A stretch of DNA of 64,000 bases from Chionis minor (taxonomy: Eukaryota > Chordata > Aves > Charadriiformes > Chionididae). The notes below the pieces were generated by a model that did no database searches, had not been told where the DNA came from, and saw only the letters and a program-made list of their open reading frames with translations. The translations under genes were made by a program, and so were the position numbers. This document shows, piece by piece, positions 1 through 14,400 of this stretch. The stretch spans positions 198,402 to 262,401 of the forward strand of contig VZSF01001146.1 of assembly GCA_013398295.1 (NCBI GenBank), given 5' to 3'. How positions within the stretch are numbered: the stretch's first letter is position 1; every line of letters starts with the position of its first letter.

Positions 1-1193
1 GAGACTGGGGGAAGGCATTGATCATCAGTGGTTCAAAAGTCATTCTCAATGCTGAGTGATAAATTATTGCACTTTGTTAGGTATACACCATCAGCTTTTG
101 GGAAGAAAACATACAGTGATTAAAAATCCAAAAGGAATACTGTATTACACCATAACGACTATCAATAGAGGATTCATCCATAGTAGAAGTGCCACTTTAA
201 AACTGGGCAGGATTTGCTCTTGAGCCAGTGTGATCCACTACATAAACGAGAGCACTGTTAGGTTTCTGAGTTACAGTACCGGAGCTATGCCAATGATTTC
301 ATATCTACTACTAAAGCAAGTACAATTATTGTACAGTTCCTTGTTTTGTAAAATAAACCTACCTCCCTACAGACTTGAGAGAGGAAGATTAACGACTGTA
401 TAGAAGTTAGAAGAAAAACTACGACAGATTAGTGAAGCTTGAGACTACTTGCACTTCAACAGTAGCAAAAAGAAGCCGCCTGCTTTTTTCAGAAAATAAG
501 AAGTATTCAGATTAATTTTTTTATAATTAAAACCAGTAATAATAAATTAGACAAAGTATAACAACTTGCTTTTGGATGGAAACATCCTTCTTAACTGGTA
601 ACAGTTTATGCCGATTATTACACTTGAATTGTACCATTATTTTTTTTTTACATAAGTAGCAACAGCAGTAGCACAACCATGAGAAAACACGACGATCTTC
701 TTACACCCCATGTGTACTTCCAAAAAAAAGGACCATACTCTGAAAAGGTTAAACAAGTGAATCACAGACGGCTGGAACACTTCTGTGTTTATGAAATAAA
801 CTTGCAGTCCCATTTGGTATATCCCTACTGGTAGCAGAAAAACTAGTTCTTGCTATCATTCCTCATTGTACCATACCACACAAACAGCTGTTGCTAAATT
901 GAAATATAATTGCCTCCTTCCACACTCACATAGCTTAATGTTCTCCCTGCTAGAGGAAAAGCCATATTCACAGAAAGTTTTAGTAAAATTTTGCATAGAA
1001 ATGTAAATGCTGCAGATTCTTAAATAGCAAAACTTCAGCTCCAGCAGCTACAGAATGTGACGCATTTGTGGGGTTCGATAAAGCACCACGAACTAAGTCA
1101 CAAAACAGATTTATACTGGAAGAATGATGATGCTTTCAGAAAGTAATTACAAATAGGCTCAGTTTACCACAACCAGGTACCAAAACCACAAAA

Positions 1194-1431
1194 CTGGCCT
1201 CAACTTGCGCCAGGGGAGGTTTAGATTGGATATTAAGAAAAAGTTCTTCACTGAAAGGGCTGCTGAACATTGGAACAGGCTGCCCAGGGGAATGCTTGAG
1301 TCACCATCCCTGGAGGTATTTAAAAGATGGGTAGGTGTGGTGCTGAGGGACATGGTTTAGGCAGCATTGGGTTTGTGGTTGGATTTGACGATCTTAAAGG
1401 TCTCTTCCAACCTAAGTGATTCTATGATTCT
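1194..1431 (+). mobile_element. CR1 LINE, 3' end fragment (238 bp)
   Basis: This is a 5'-truncated chicken-repeat-1 retrotransposon in plus orientation. It starts in the last part of ORF2 (ggcctcaacttgcgccaggg), passes through the usual tggaacaggctgcccagggg block and the 3' untranslated region, and ends in the diagnostic taagtgattctatgattct terminal repeat. Truncation to a few hundred bases from the 3' end is normal for this family. The copy is little diverged from avian CR1 as I remember it, suggesting a bird-lineage insertion. The minus-strand reading frame at 1159..1353 is antisense to it and is not a gene. Confidence 0.95.
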
Positions 1432-1496
1432 AAATTTATTTTTACAGGAGCTATGTCTTATTTGGAAGTTCTACCATTGATAAATCTCTTCACAAA

Positions 1497-1540
1497 CTCC
1501 ATGGACTTCAGCAGGAGCTGGACATGCAGATTCAACCCCA
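1497..1540. repeat. possible relic of an old amniote interspersed repeat
   Basis: The stretch ctccatggacttcagcagga, followed by a cagattcaacccca block, resembles a motif common in old reptile and bird repeats (ctccattgacttcagtggag followed by a gatttacaccag block). The match is short and was judged from memory, so the family is left open. Confidence 0.3.
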
Positions 1541-4500
1541 GTGCTAGAAGGTCAGCGATTATTATAAAGTAATAACCTCAACCAAGAGATGAGGGCAACT
1601 ATAGCCCCAATTTAACATGACACTAGAATACATATGATTATACCTCCATATTTTGGAGACCCACTGACTTCAACCAGCCTTCGGCATAGTTAAATCTTAT
1701 CCCTAATGCGGGATGCTTTCTGAACTCAGTTTAATATGAAATAAAAACATTTTCCCACAAGGTTACTTTGTTCAACTGAAATACTCACGAGTAGTACGAA
1801 TAACAGTAAATCACCTAGAAGCACACAGCTCTACAAGGTCTTATTAGAACGAAAACCTTAATTATGACATGCAGGAGAAATCTTTGTGCACTTCTCCCTG
1901 TATTTTTTTAGGCTTAAGCAACAAACTAGAATCACTACTAATGCCTATGATAAAAAGTGATGTCTTTCTCCATCATCTTCTCTACTCACTAAAGCAAGTA
2001 AGGATATGGGTGCTTCCCTAATGTTTATAAAAAAATGTTTTTTCTAGACTGATCAGAACAGAGTTTTAGGGACAACCATTGCAGACTCAGTTCCTTCTCT
2101 GCGCTGCCTTTTGGACAGCCAATTTGAACAGATGCGAGTCCTGATACACCACCACTTCACATGGTATTGAAGATACCAGAGAAGGGACTTTTAAGCATTA
2201 CTGCAGTTTTCTTTACCTATTTTCAGATGTTTACTATTCAAATTTATTTCCCACCATTCCACCACTGAAACATTTTTATGTACTGAAGTCTATTCAAGAG
2301 AACAGGTATCATAAATGGACTGAATTTTCTTAACGCTACACTTGATATCAATACTCCATCAATTTTCAAATTGAATCACAAACCAAGTTAGTCTTAGAAA
2401 CTATCCTCTGTAGAAACCCTCTCTATTCTAGAGTCAGCACTTGGCTTACTTGCCAGGATGGTTATTTAATGGTTTAAGATGAAAAACTGGTAACAGAAGT
2501 TTAAAAAAAAAAATCGTACAAATTCAGTTACCTTCATCACAAACTAGAAAATACGATGCAACATAAGAATTATTTTTAATTCTGAAAAACACTAAAGCTT
2601 GGGTAATCATTAGTGTATGTACTGACTTAAACTACTGCTAAGTTATTAGGCCGTAATTCAGTTAGCAATAATAAAGGCTACTGGGTAATTACTTGTTATT
2701 GTTCCCAGCAGAAAAAGGTGCATTATTCTGAGGTTAACTACTGCAATAAAACAGCAACCACAGTCTTCTGAATGTATTTCACCTAGAGAACCCTTGTCTT
2801 CAAACTGTAGGCTGTGTGGTATAAACTTTGAAAGCAATTAACCTGGGTGGAGACTTAAGTTGTTTTGCTTTAAAAAGTTGCAAAAAAGGGTACTTGCTAT
2901 TCTGCCACTGAACCTCTGATGGAGGAGGGAAAGAGGGAAGATAGTAAGGATGACCTGACCTAGCATTATTCTCCAAAATTTCAAATACTCTTGAGGTATA
3001 TTTTAACATTCTTCACCACAAGATTTGTCAGATTTGAGTGAAATTCAGAGCTGGGAGTAGTTGGTATCTTGCTAGCAATGTCTTGACTGAGATACAACAA
3101 CTGGGAGATGCCTCCTTCTCTGGACTTCCCAGTTGCTGAAGCTCAACCACTAATTCTGTGGCCAGAAAGGGATAAAAATAACCACTTTTGCCTTCAAACC
3201 ATCTGAATGCTGTTCCTATAAACATCTGCTCTTTTAAAAATCTGTCTTCTGCCTTCATAAGCACTATTTGCACAGAACAGCTATTCTAAGTGTCAGGCCT
3301 TAAAATAAAGTTCTTCCTGCTTTCCAGGAACCTCCTTTCATCCCATTGTTAACCAGGAAAATCTAGTGAATAGGTATATTTGTGTAGCAACCCATCAAAA
3401 CAAACAGAAATTTGTTCAATTCCCCCTCCCCCCATGATGGAATATGGTATCTGATGCATTTAAAAATACGGACAGCATAAGCAGTAAGAAATTCTGACTT
3501 AAAAAGAAATAACAGCTGATACACTAAGAGAATGAATCAACTAGTACTCCTTTTACCACGCTTCTTTCACTGTAATTCAGGCTAGACAGAATAACACCCA
3601 TAGAAACCACTCGGATTCAAATAGAAATTAAAAAATTTAGTCATATTTTAAATCACCTGCAGGAAACCTTGGTAAAGTCACTGACTTTTTACTAATTATT
3701 GGGTTTTTTTCAGCAATATCTTTGTTTCTAATGGAAATGAGTTCTGCCCAACTGATGACAAGTTAACAAGCAAATACAACTATCACACCAAAAATGTTAC
3801 CAAAAAGAGAATATAATGCATCTGTAGCTAATTATTTAGCACACATTTCACTGTTTCTTAATACTTTAATGGGTTAGAAATGGTGATGCATTTTTTTTGG
3901 TAGACGGCTATTATATTATTAGTTATCTATATCAAGCTTAATTAAGAAAACATACAGCTATCATTTTACCACATGCATATTAATTTGTTAGAATAAACCA
4001 ACCAAATTTATGCTAAGCAGCACCTTTATATACATGAACAGGTAATCCAAATGCCCTCTCTACAATACTCTGACTGTAGTAATAAATTATAGATGAGATG
4101 TTTAAACATTAAACATGTTTAAGGTAAAAACAACCTCTAACTAAACCTCTTTGACACTTTATTTTTACTAACTCTCCATTCCTGTGGTAACTCTCTCAAT
4201 ATAATGCTCCTCTTCTGGTACAGAATGTAGTTCCTTTGAACTTGGAAAGAAGGTGGAACATGAAGGCTATTGTTAAATATTCCTATTTGCTGTGCTTTAT
4301 TTTGATACTTGCATGAGTCTATTTAATAAGTACAGTTTAAAAAGCTGAAAAAAAATCTCATTAGATCACACTGTGCTGATTAGTAGTAATTCCATTACCA
4401 CTTTCTTGTGCTGATAAATGCATGCCAGAGTTTTTTTAAGTTTTATTTGTAATGGTTAACTCTCACTTCTGTGAAGAAAGAAAAGTTCAAATTCCTTCTA

Positions 4501-7003
4501 ATGTAAATCTTCTAGGTATGATGCAAATATCTTACCTCTCAACTATACTAGTTATATTTGTTTATAGTTAGAAATCAGTCTTGAATAAAAAACATACACT
4601 GTTGCCTGATCATGACAATAAGCCTTGAAATCAAAAGATGACAAAAATTGGCCTGCACTGGTCAATCAGTCACTGGTCATCATCAGTAAGTAAGATCAAG
4701 CAACAGCTTCACTAAAAAAAATCAAACTACAAGAGCTTAGGGGCTTCAAAGGGGAAAAAATATGGCTATTTAAAAATATTAAAAAACCACTAAAATCCTT
4801 CCCATTTGATGTAGGTAAAACTAACTTACATGTTTGACCCAACACTGTTAAGTATAAAAAAAGGCATTTTGCACCCCATTCAACCCTGCCAAACACTAAC
4901 AAATTAACAGGACACATATTAGAAGTAAAGAGAGTCTTTGTTGGAAAATGTTTCAGGTATGTTAACACACAAAACAGCCGAGAAGGTCCTGCACTTAAGC
5001 CTCTTTAAAGCACTGCCACTAGCGAACCCGTAACTGCTAAGAAATCTCATACAAAAATATGAATGACACCACGCGTGATGTCCAATATGCACTCTACATC
5101 ACAAAGGATGTGGAAAGTTTGTGGGTTTTTCTCTTTCAAAATTAGATTTGAGACATATCTAGGTAAGTAAAAAAGCTTATTTATAACTTATTCTGACTTA
5201 ACTTTTAAGCCAGTCATCTTTATCTTAAGGCAGACAATACTAAGAAATATATAGTAGTGCTCATCAGACAGGCTGAAAATACCCATTTACTTGACCTGTT
5301 CTGCTCTGTAGTTCAGACTGCTACCGGATGCACTTGTTTCTTACTGTCATATGCAGTTTTGTGAGACAGTACATGGTAAAACATTCCTGTGATCCAGATG
5401 ACATTTGCGAGAACACACAGATACATTTCAGTGATGATCTGTACCCAGAGTGAGTAAAATAAGTTGTACTATAGACATCTGCACACAAATGCCTTGGAGG
5501 AAAAGCTGACTGAAACTGCCTAGAGAGATGTGTAGGGCTCTCCCCTGCTCTCTTGTTCAGCAGGAAACTCAGCTAAGAGAGACCCATCATTGTCCCCGGC
5601 TGCTGCATCTCCTTCCTAGGTGAGGCTTCTGTAGGGGACCAAGAAGGAAATGAAGAATGAAACTCAAGCATCTCCCTTTTCCAAAAGGAAAATATAAGCG
5701 GGGTTGAGGGAGGGAGAAAGAAGAGACAGACAGATATAGATCATGGTGAATAGCAGATTGAATTCCCTCTGGCTCTGCTTCTTAATTAGGGGAAGACTAA
5801 GTGGAATATGAACAGATGGGAAATGAGCCACTCCTCACTTAGCACGGATCTATAAGCCACAAAGCCAGAACAGAGAGGATATCCTTCAGATAAAGACAAA
5901 AAACCCCCCGACTCTTACCCTCCAAAAGATATAAGCTTGATGATCTAACAATCCTTTTACCATCACTTACTGCTACTACATAGCAATACCATATTGTGGG
6001 AGGCACTGGTGGAGTATCTATCTAGCTGTACAACCTTGGAGCAGTAGCCATAATAAATTAATAAAAATCACCTGCTTACACTATAGCATCAGTGAGCACA
6101 AAACTCAAAGAAAAGAAGGTCACAGTGCCCTGTCCCCTTCTGATTTTCCCAGCCTTCTCCACCTCTGGCACAACTAAAACATCTGTCAGCCACACGTACC
6201 CTGCTCCACTTAACAACTTCACTTAGCAACGCGCTGCAAGTCTCCTGCCCCGAGTGTGCGTGTTCTGCCAATTCCCCATTCGCTTCTCATTTGTGAAGTT
6301 TTAATCTTGTGCCTGCTGGTTTTTTGGTCTCAGGAGAAAGAAAAGGTTTTGTACTTTTGAAGTGTGAATACTTTTATGAGGTCATTTAAAGACTGCACTA
6401 AATTACTTGTGTAATTACTTCTACAACTGAAGACACATTTAACACGCCAAGCTCAGAGATACCTCCACTAGATAAATTTCTCTTTCACATACCTTCCCCT
6501 CTCTCCCAAATAGTTTCCCTCTGAGAAATCACTGGCTGGAAGCCTTACTGCCTTTACATAAATCAATATAAAAAGTATCACCTATATTGCACTGAGTAGC
6601 AGGCAACCAGAAATACTCATCTAGTCTTCAGTGCTGAGAAGCTACAAATCACAAAGAATTTGTCCCACAGAAATAATTTCTGATAAAATCATGAAAATAC
6701 AGCTTTAAATATAAATGGGTAACAGCTACACCACTTCCTAGTATTTAATTTCCCAAGGATTCCTTGATAGAAAAAGCACACCTAAACTACATGTCATCAT
6801 TTCACCCAAGAACAGCATATTCTTTAAGCAGATTAACTGACAGGTTATTTAGGTTTACTATTGACCCACTCTCTTCCCTCAGCATCTCTTTCCCAAACTC
6901 TCAGCAATCTGCGCAGAATTTTATTCCCTATAGTAAAAATATATAATAAAAATTCCCTAATATATAGTTATAAGGAAAAACTTTTTTTCCACAGGTGCTC
7001 TTA

Positions 7004-7040
7004 GGATCTGATCCACAATTCTTTGAAGTTCACAGGAGCT
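7004..7040. repeat. possible relic of an old amniote interspersed repeat
   Basis: The stretch ggatctgatccacaattctt, followed by tgaagttcacaggagct, resembles the motif tgatccaaagcccattgaag, followed by tcaatgggag, seen in old repeats of turtles and crocodilians. The next several hundred bases (to about 8.0 kb) are pyrimidine-rich on the plus strand and could belong to the same decayed element, but I cannot align them to a known family. Confidence 0.3.
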
Positions 7041-8350
7041 TTTTGGGAGCCCTCAACAGAATTTCATATACTAGAATCCAACACAACCTGTTTCAATTCA
7101 CCCAGCCATTCCTAAACTGAACTCCAATCTCTGCTTCTGGTCAACATACAACTTCCAGAAAGGCAGTCTTGATTTTTCCAGCTTCAAAAGATCAAAAGAT
7201 TTGCCCCTGTAGTTTTTCTAGTATTTAATCATTTGTGTTGCTGAAAAGGTGAGTCTAACTTGGAATTGGAATTATTTCCTTTTCTGGTCATTCTTATTTA
7301 TTCTTTCCTACAGTATCTAGTATTGTTTTTCTGCAAGGATCCTCACATACTACTACAAAATTCTAAGTTTTGCAAGTGCAGCAGGTCAAACTCTGTCACT
7401 CCCACCACAATGCATTCTTCTATGTCCTTAAATTCCTTTGATGCCATGTTTTGGTATTTTGTCTATAACCAAATTTTCAACAGCCTTTTTTTAGATGACT
7501 AGCACCAAAACTATATATAGTATCAGCTTCAGGTATAAAACAAACAGATGTTAAAAAAGTTAGAGCTCTTTCTGGTCTTATTTTATACCTTCCAATTTAT
7601 CCACCCAAGGGTGCAGTTACTCAGGAGCTCACAATAGTGTTAAATTCTTGTCCTCTTTGACCTCTTGTTCCTTCTCAGAGTTACTACCTCCCCAGCCTTC
7701 CCCCCTCTGTAGTTCTCCACTCTTTTTTATCCATATAACTATTCATCTGACTGTCTAAAAAGGCATCTCATTTAAGACAGGCTCAGAATGCCAGGTGATC
7801 CAAACGGGTTTTGTACAAAATCCTTGTCTTTATCCTATTTGGTCATTTGGATGGATTTTGCATCTTCTGCAAGTTTTCACTACATGAAATGTCAATTGCT
7901 CACTGACAATTAAATTTTGATTGTTGTTATTTAATCATCTATTACTTACATGATTTTGTATTTTTTATTGTAAAGCCCCACAATAATTGGCATTTTAAAA
8001 ATCAAAGTCACAAAATATGAAGCCAAATACTTTATAAGAGGCATCCTCAAGGTCCTTAGAAGCCAGCTAAACCACCACCTAATGCTTTATCCTTTGGAAG
8101 TCTATTTTTACCTTGCACATTGAACAAAAAAAATAGCAGCCTATTAGAATTAGGTAACACTAATGACATTATTGAAAATGCTGTTTATGCCAACACCAGA
8201 TATCAAAAAAAGTAAACTGACTTCCAGAGAGACTCTGGTTGTTTCTAAGAGCAACAAGTTAAGCTGTCTGGAGCTATTTCCTCCAACTGAAACAATTTTT
8301 TGTGAGAAAACACATGGAGCAGAGCCACTACAGTACAGGAAAAGCTCATC

Positions 8351-8359
8351 CCCCCCCCC
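8351..8359. repeat. C9 homopolymer
   Basis: A run of nine C residues lies in intron 3, followed by a t and two more C. It is a likely length polymorphism and sequencing-error site, with no gene association. Confidence 0.85.
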
Positions 8360-11300
8360 TCCATAATTGCAAGCTATATTTATAACTGGCAAAGTATTGC
8401 CCTCCTCTTCAAAGAGGAACTGCTGGTGAGGCTCTTCCTCCTCTGCCCACTTTGCTTAAAATGTTCACAGCACGGATATTTATCTCCACAGTGGGAGGCC
8501 AAGGATTAGCCACAGCCTCCAAGAGGGAGGGGAGATTTAAAGGTCAATTTAATTAGCTCATTCTAATCTCTTACACATCTAATATAAATGTCATTGTTTT
8601 CTAACTGCTACTTTAGCAGACAAGATTACATTTTAGAAACTTTGAACATATGAACTATGTGTCGGATATAATACAAATACTTCATGTAACTAATCTAAAA
8701 AGGGAGCCTAATAAAAATTGTCATTGAGTCAGAGCTTTTCCTAAAAAAGAGAAAAAGGGCAATAGGAAAATTCTGGCGATAAAGCACGGAGAGCTTAAGA
8801 AGAATAGTAATCTTTCAAACTGACTGGCTTAACAGCTTCTCATTGATTTAAATCTTTCCCATTTTGTGATATCTGGACAAAGGCAAACAACGGTTTCTGG
8901 TACTGTGATCTATCTGAAAGTCGTGGAATGCTAAAATGAGCTTCACAAGCCCAATGTACCCTAAAGACAAATCAGATCACATCGCAGGCTATTTAAGCGC
9001 GCCTCTGGGCAAGCTTTGCATGAACGAATAGGCAAAAACAAGTGCACAGATGATGCTCTGTGATGACTGAAATCATAGGTCAAAGGAAAAGCCTGGCAGT
9101 GGTTCATCCCTGTTAGAGAATTACGTACCCAGGGTCTGGCTGCTCTCCTGTGACAGCAGTTACAGTGGTGCTGCCTGGCCCACGCACAGCTTCTTGTGAA
9201 GACGAGCTTGCAGCTCCCCTCAACCTTTTTTCTTTTTTACATGACTTCAGGAATGATGGATATGGATGAATTAGACCTGGATTACTGATTAAGAAGCATA
9301 TCAGAGAGACATCGTACCATACAACTGGACACAGATGCTCCCAGTTATTTTGCTGCAATTTGAAGCAAACAGCTCAGTCCTGGGATGGTGTTCAGGACAG
9401 TGTTTTGCCAGTGATTTCTAGAGAGAAGAAAGGCAAAGTTGCTTGTATTTTCACGTAACAACAGAAGCGCCAAACTTAGAGATGTCTGGCTTTGTCATAC
9501 GGGGAAGGGTAGGGAAGACTTTGGGGTTTACTTTGTATGCTGACACCGTGCATTCCACCACTGCTGTTGAGCCGGCTCATGTCTGGGAACACTGGTAAGG
9601 AAACATCACCAGGAGACGCTGATCTCCAACACTGACATGTGTGCAAGAAGTTTAGCACGTAGCAAAGCAAACCTGACCGGTAACATACGTTACAGGCACA
9701 GGCAGTGGTGCGACCTCCCCTTGCCTTTGGCAGCTGTACGGACAACACTACACAACACAACACAACCGTCTCCTGTCAGCTCAAAAGCAGGGCTCTCAAA
9801 GACTTAGGCTGAATATTACGGGGCCTCCAAAAGACAAAAGCAGACCACCACTGGTCCTGTGGTGCACCAGTCAGTCCTTTCTATGATCTCGTTAAGATAT
9901 GGAGGTACACGCTCTGAAAACCTATGAATATTTATAAGCAAACTGTATTTAGGGAGTGATTACTGTGGTGAAAGACATTAAAAAATAGATAGGTGAAACA
10001 CCAACTTTTTCTTTTTTGTACTAAGCTATCCTTCCATGAGAAAGGTTAGGAGTTCCTTGATTTGGTTGAATGAGAGTTTAATGAATAAAACATGCAATTC
10101 TTTCCTAAATCAAGTTATCCTATTGAGACTGTAGGTCTGGATTTGGAGCTGTTGGCTTAAGGTGTGCACTTGCTTTGGAAAGAGTTGAGGTTCTTTTTCT
10201 GGGAGCTTCTCTCCTTCATCCCTGCAAAACTTGGCTTGATGCCTCACTTTCAACAGCTGTCTCCGTAAGAGCTCAGGGATCACCTATCAGCTCATTGTTT
10301 TGACGCTGCCAGCACATGCTAAATTGCCTTTTTCTAGTTTGAATACCCAATTGCGAATGACACGTGGTTTAGGCAAGGAACTGCTGAAAGCAAGGCAAAT
10401 TAAATGTTTTCTCTAGGGACAACTAAGAGAAACAGGAGGTTAAAATTTCTGTTGCCATACATACTAAAGTTAAGTCCCACCGTCACTAAATTCTTATTTG
10501 GGCTTACACTTAAGGCACCAAATCCTAGAAAATAATATTCAGATTGCAAGCTTCATTTTTTTACATGCTGGAAAGACCACAAATGCCACCTTAGAGCACA
10601 GCACAGCTGGCTCAACACCTTATCACCACTACTGCCTATGCCCATGTCAAACAAGACATCAGCAGTTCTGAACATCTTGGTGCCAGTGGCCATTTGGGAT
10701 CCACAAACTCTGCTGCAGGTACCTCATCTGACACAACTTTTCATGCACTGATGGACGTACCATGCTAAAATTAAGAGTACGGCAATTTTTTGTTCAAGAC
10801 AGTTCCTGCTTCCAGGACTTTATTAAACATCCGATGACAAGATCATATATTAGGAAGACAATCCAACTCCAAACATAGCTGTTGCTGAGATATTTATCGC
10901 TGACCTTGTTGTCTCTCGCTTGATGCTAGAGGTGGCTTGGTTCCTTCTCAAACCAAGGGCCAATAAATGGAGGCATGAATTTCAGTAAAGAAGCACCAGC
11001 AGAGAGCTCTGATTCACGTTTGTCTGAACAAAGATATCATCTTAGACTATAAAATACTTTTTAAGCACTTAATGTGATGTCTTAGGATTGGATAAATCAC
11101 AGAAGATGAGCAAAAATATTAATAGGTTGACAAGAATGTGGGTGATCTGAAGTTTAGATGCTTGAAAAGAAAATGATACTGAAGCTGACTTTTAAAAAAA
11201 TGAACCTAGAATTTGCATTATTTACCTGATGCCGTATTAGGGTCTGGGCTATAAATCCTTCTGTACAGAAAATTGCGAGAGATATCAAAACGTAAGGATA

Positions 11301-11417
11301 CACCCATACCAGGAGAAGTGTTCATATGGTTTGTTATTACAGAAATTGCTTAAAAGCAGGAATTCTCAATTTTCATTTTAAATTTCCATCTATTCTATGG
11401 AAAAATGCACAGAGAAG

Positions 11418-11433
11418 TAATAATAATAATAAT
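11418..11433. repeat. (TAA)n microsatellite
   Basis: Five complete TAA units plus one base form a short perfect trinucleotide repeat in intron 3. Confidence 0.9.
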
Positions 11434-14400
11434 CTCTGAATTAGAAAGAACTGCTGCTAAAAGACCATTACAAAGACCCTCTGCTAAAAGTTCTTTATGA
11501 ATTCTTTGTCCTGTGGAGAGAACCTCCTCAAAGTGTTCCTGCAGACAGGCAAAGTCAGACCTGAACGCAGCTCCTATCACACTATGTACTAAAGCTTTAA
11601 GGAAAATCAGTTGTGCTCGTCCCCAGTAGAAGGCTCATTAGGTACACTGGGACATAGGTGCCCTCTGGTAAGAGTAATTCTATTTTACTGGGCAAGAACC
11701 CAGTCTCCCTCTTTTGCCTAGCAGAATCCAGATGTGGGATTCAGCAGTAACTTTAAGCAAGAACAGATGTGCTGGAGTCAAGCAAAGTAAGTTTCCCTTT
11801 CCAGAGCAACAACAGCAGAAGCATTTGTAACTGCAGTTGATCCTATTTTTCTAGAGTTTGTTGGGGGACATTAAGCTAGCTGCTTGCCTGTTAATCTCTC
11901 ATAACTTTGGAGTTCACAGAAGCTATTCCTCTAATTCTTCTGACAGAACTGTACTCTTAGATTTTTAAGACAAGAAATTACGTCAACCAAATTGAAAAGA
12001 AACTCCAAAGTTACCAGAGCTACCCCTTTTTTTGTTTTGGAAAAAAAAGAGACCTTTGCAAAACCATTATCTAAAGTTATGGGGGAATACAGAAATTGAA
12101 AATTAGTTTAGGAGTGTAGCGAGGGATTTACTTTACTACATCTGTTTTCTAATCCCTTCTTTTTTTCCTTTTCTGCTAGCAACCCTCAAGTATTTTCTTG
12201 TCAAAGTTAGGAGGATCTTAAAACAGTTAGGTGTTCTTTTTCAATGAAATAGAAGACACTAAAAAAATACAAGATCAAAATAATTTACCCTATTCAAGGC
12301 AAAAATTGTCATTAATGCTCTGGCTTGTCAAATTACTTTGACACTTTTAAAGATTATCTTCAGAGATCCACATGTACTTACTTGTAATATCCAACAGCAC
12401 AAAACATAACAAGAATCTCTTTCCCTTTGATAATTTATAGTCTATATAAGCGGTTTTTTCATTACTCAAATGCAATTTTGATTCATACTGACTGATCATC
12501 ACCTTTGCCCCCCTTTCTAGGAAAAAAAAGCCAGACCATTTCTTAATTTGATTCAATAAATATCTTAGTAATACATGATCACCCACCAAGAATGAAGATC
12601 GAGGTCTAACAAAAGATTTTTTTGACATAAGAACAAAGTTTCTTAACCTAGACTGAAGGTTTAATTTGTTCTAAAAAGTTTCTATTTGTGACCTTTCAAT
12701 AAAACTCAAGATTTAACTAACTTCATACTGAATTTTCCACGTTGCTGTCCATAATAAAGAATGAATCACCAAAAAAACCCCACTTAGTATTCGTAAACAC
12801 ACACGTATCTCCAGGAAACTTTAATCCTAGTTCAGTACCAATCAAAGCGTTTCTCAGAGATGCCCAGTCAGCTATGAAAGACAGACAGATGTAGGACAGA
12901 TTACCAAATATACCTCAAAAAAAGGAGGTGGTTTTCATCATGTGGAGGGAGGAAGCCCATTATAGGAATTGTAATTGCCAGTACTAGAAATGGCTTCCTG
13001 TAAGGCACGAACCATATACAATTTAAGGAATTCCCCTGACTCTGAAGTGGGACTGTTTGTAGGAAAAAACCTGTAACTTCATGAGATTAAACCCTTCTTC
13101 AGGGGTAAGAGGAAATCTCTGTAAGAGAGTATCTCTATACTAACCATCCCATATGTGAACTAAGCCTACACGTTAAACAGTCCACAAAATTACCGTGCAG
13201 AGTGAATAACACAATGTCAAGAACTAAAATTAGTATAGCCCAGTAATTAGAGCATACACTACCAAATTCTTTTAATGAGGTAGGGTCTTTTTTAGTCTTT
13301 CCTTATGAGTAAGCACTATCTGCCCTCTGGAACAATTCATCAAGGATATCTGCAGAACATTCTGAAAACAAAAACATTTAAAATGAATGTTCTTCCTGAT
13401 TTAAGCTGATGTGTCTGGCTAACGAACAAGGTAATTGGGTTTATTTATCTAAACCAATCCTATCTTGCTCAATAATGGGAATGACATTGTTTGCAATTGA
13501 TTAGGACTCCCTTCCTGAAAATCATTATACAAGAAAAACTATCCAGAGAAAGTTATTTGCTATCTCTTCCATAAGCTTCCCCTCAGTTCAACACTGCACA
13601 GGCTTTTTCCAAATCATGTGTGGCTCTGAGTACAAGACCAATATTCAGTGAATAACTTCCTTGAAGACAAACATTATCTGAAAATAAAGTATATACAGTA
13701 AGTCTCCCTTTGTCACATTAGATTATCTTTTCAAATCACAGAGAACGTAACATTAAAAACGAAAGCAACTTCTACTTTTAATAGGGATAATCTCTATTTT
13801 ACACATGGGGTGTATTTAGGTAAAAAAATACTATTTTTGTCATTTAATATCAAATTATTATCATTGATTATATTATTGATTATGTAATTATGTGTATTTC
13901 TGAAAAAAATGTTCAAAATACATTACTAGTCTAAGCATTAAAAAAAAAATTATTGGAACACTCCACTAGAATAAGAATTCAGAGTGATAAACTGCTTGGA
14001 TTGAGCTAAAAAAGAATAGTGAATGCAGACATTGCCTTCCCTTGGGTCAAAATTAATATTAACTATCTTCTATTTTTTGCTAAAAATACTTGAAATACTA
14101 AATAGCATTGAAGAATTTTTTCGAAGTACCACATAATTTTGTTAAATCAAAACCCAGGATGGGGTTGCATTTTCTTCTTTTGGATTGTTGTTTGGTTGCA
14201 TTATCAAAAAACCCCAAACACATAGCTACAAAGAAGTATTTTTCGTTTTTAATCAGAAAATATGGGCATTTTATTTAGTGACAATCCTTTAACATTGTTT
14301 TATCACTGTTACCATTAATAAATCCAAACAGCAGTATAACAATAGTTACAACAGGAATTTCTGTCGTAGAACAGTGGAGATGGAAACATTTCACAGTGCT

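Noticed and set aside
4533..4560. Possible minus-strand donor (gagaggtaaga)
   Set aside because: The upstream sequence does not encode any part of PIP4K2A and no matching acceptor was found.
8980..9030. TATA-like ctatttaagcgcg as a promoter
   Set aside because: A single TATA-like string without a CpG island, initiator or downstream exon is not enough to call a promoter.
12347..12628. 93-codon minus-strand frame with a possible GTAAGT donor near 12377
   Set aside because: I tested it as PIP4K2A exon 4, but its sequence shares nothing with the expected NSLTR...KKYHQ segment.
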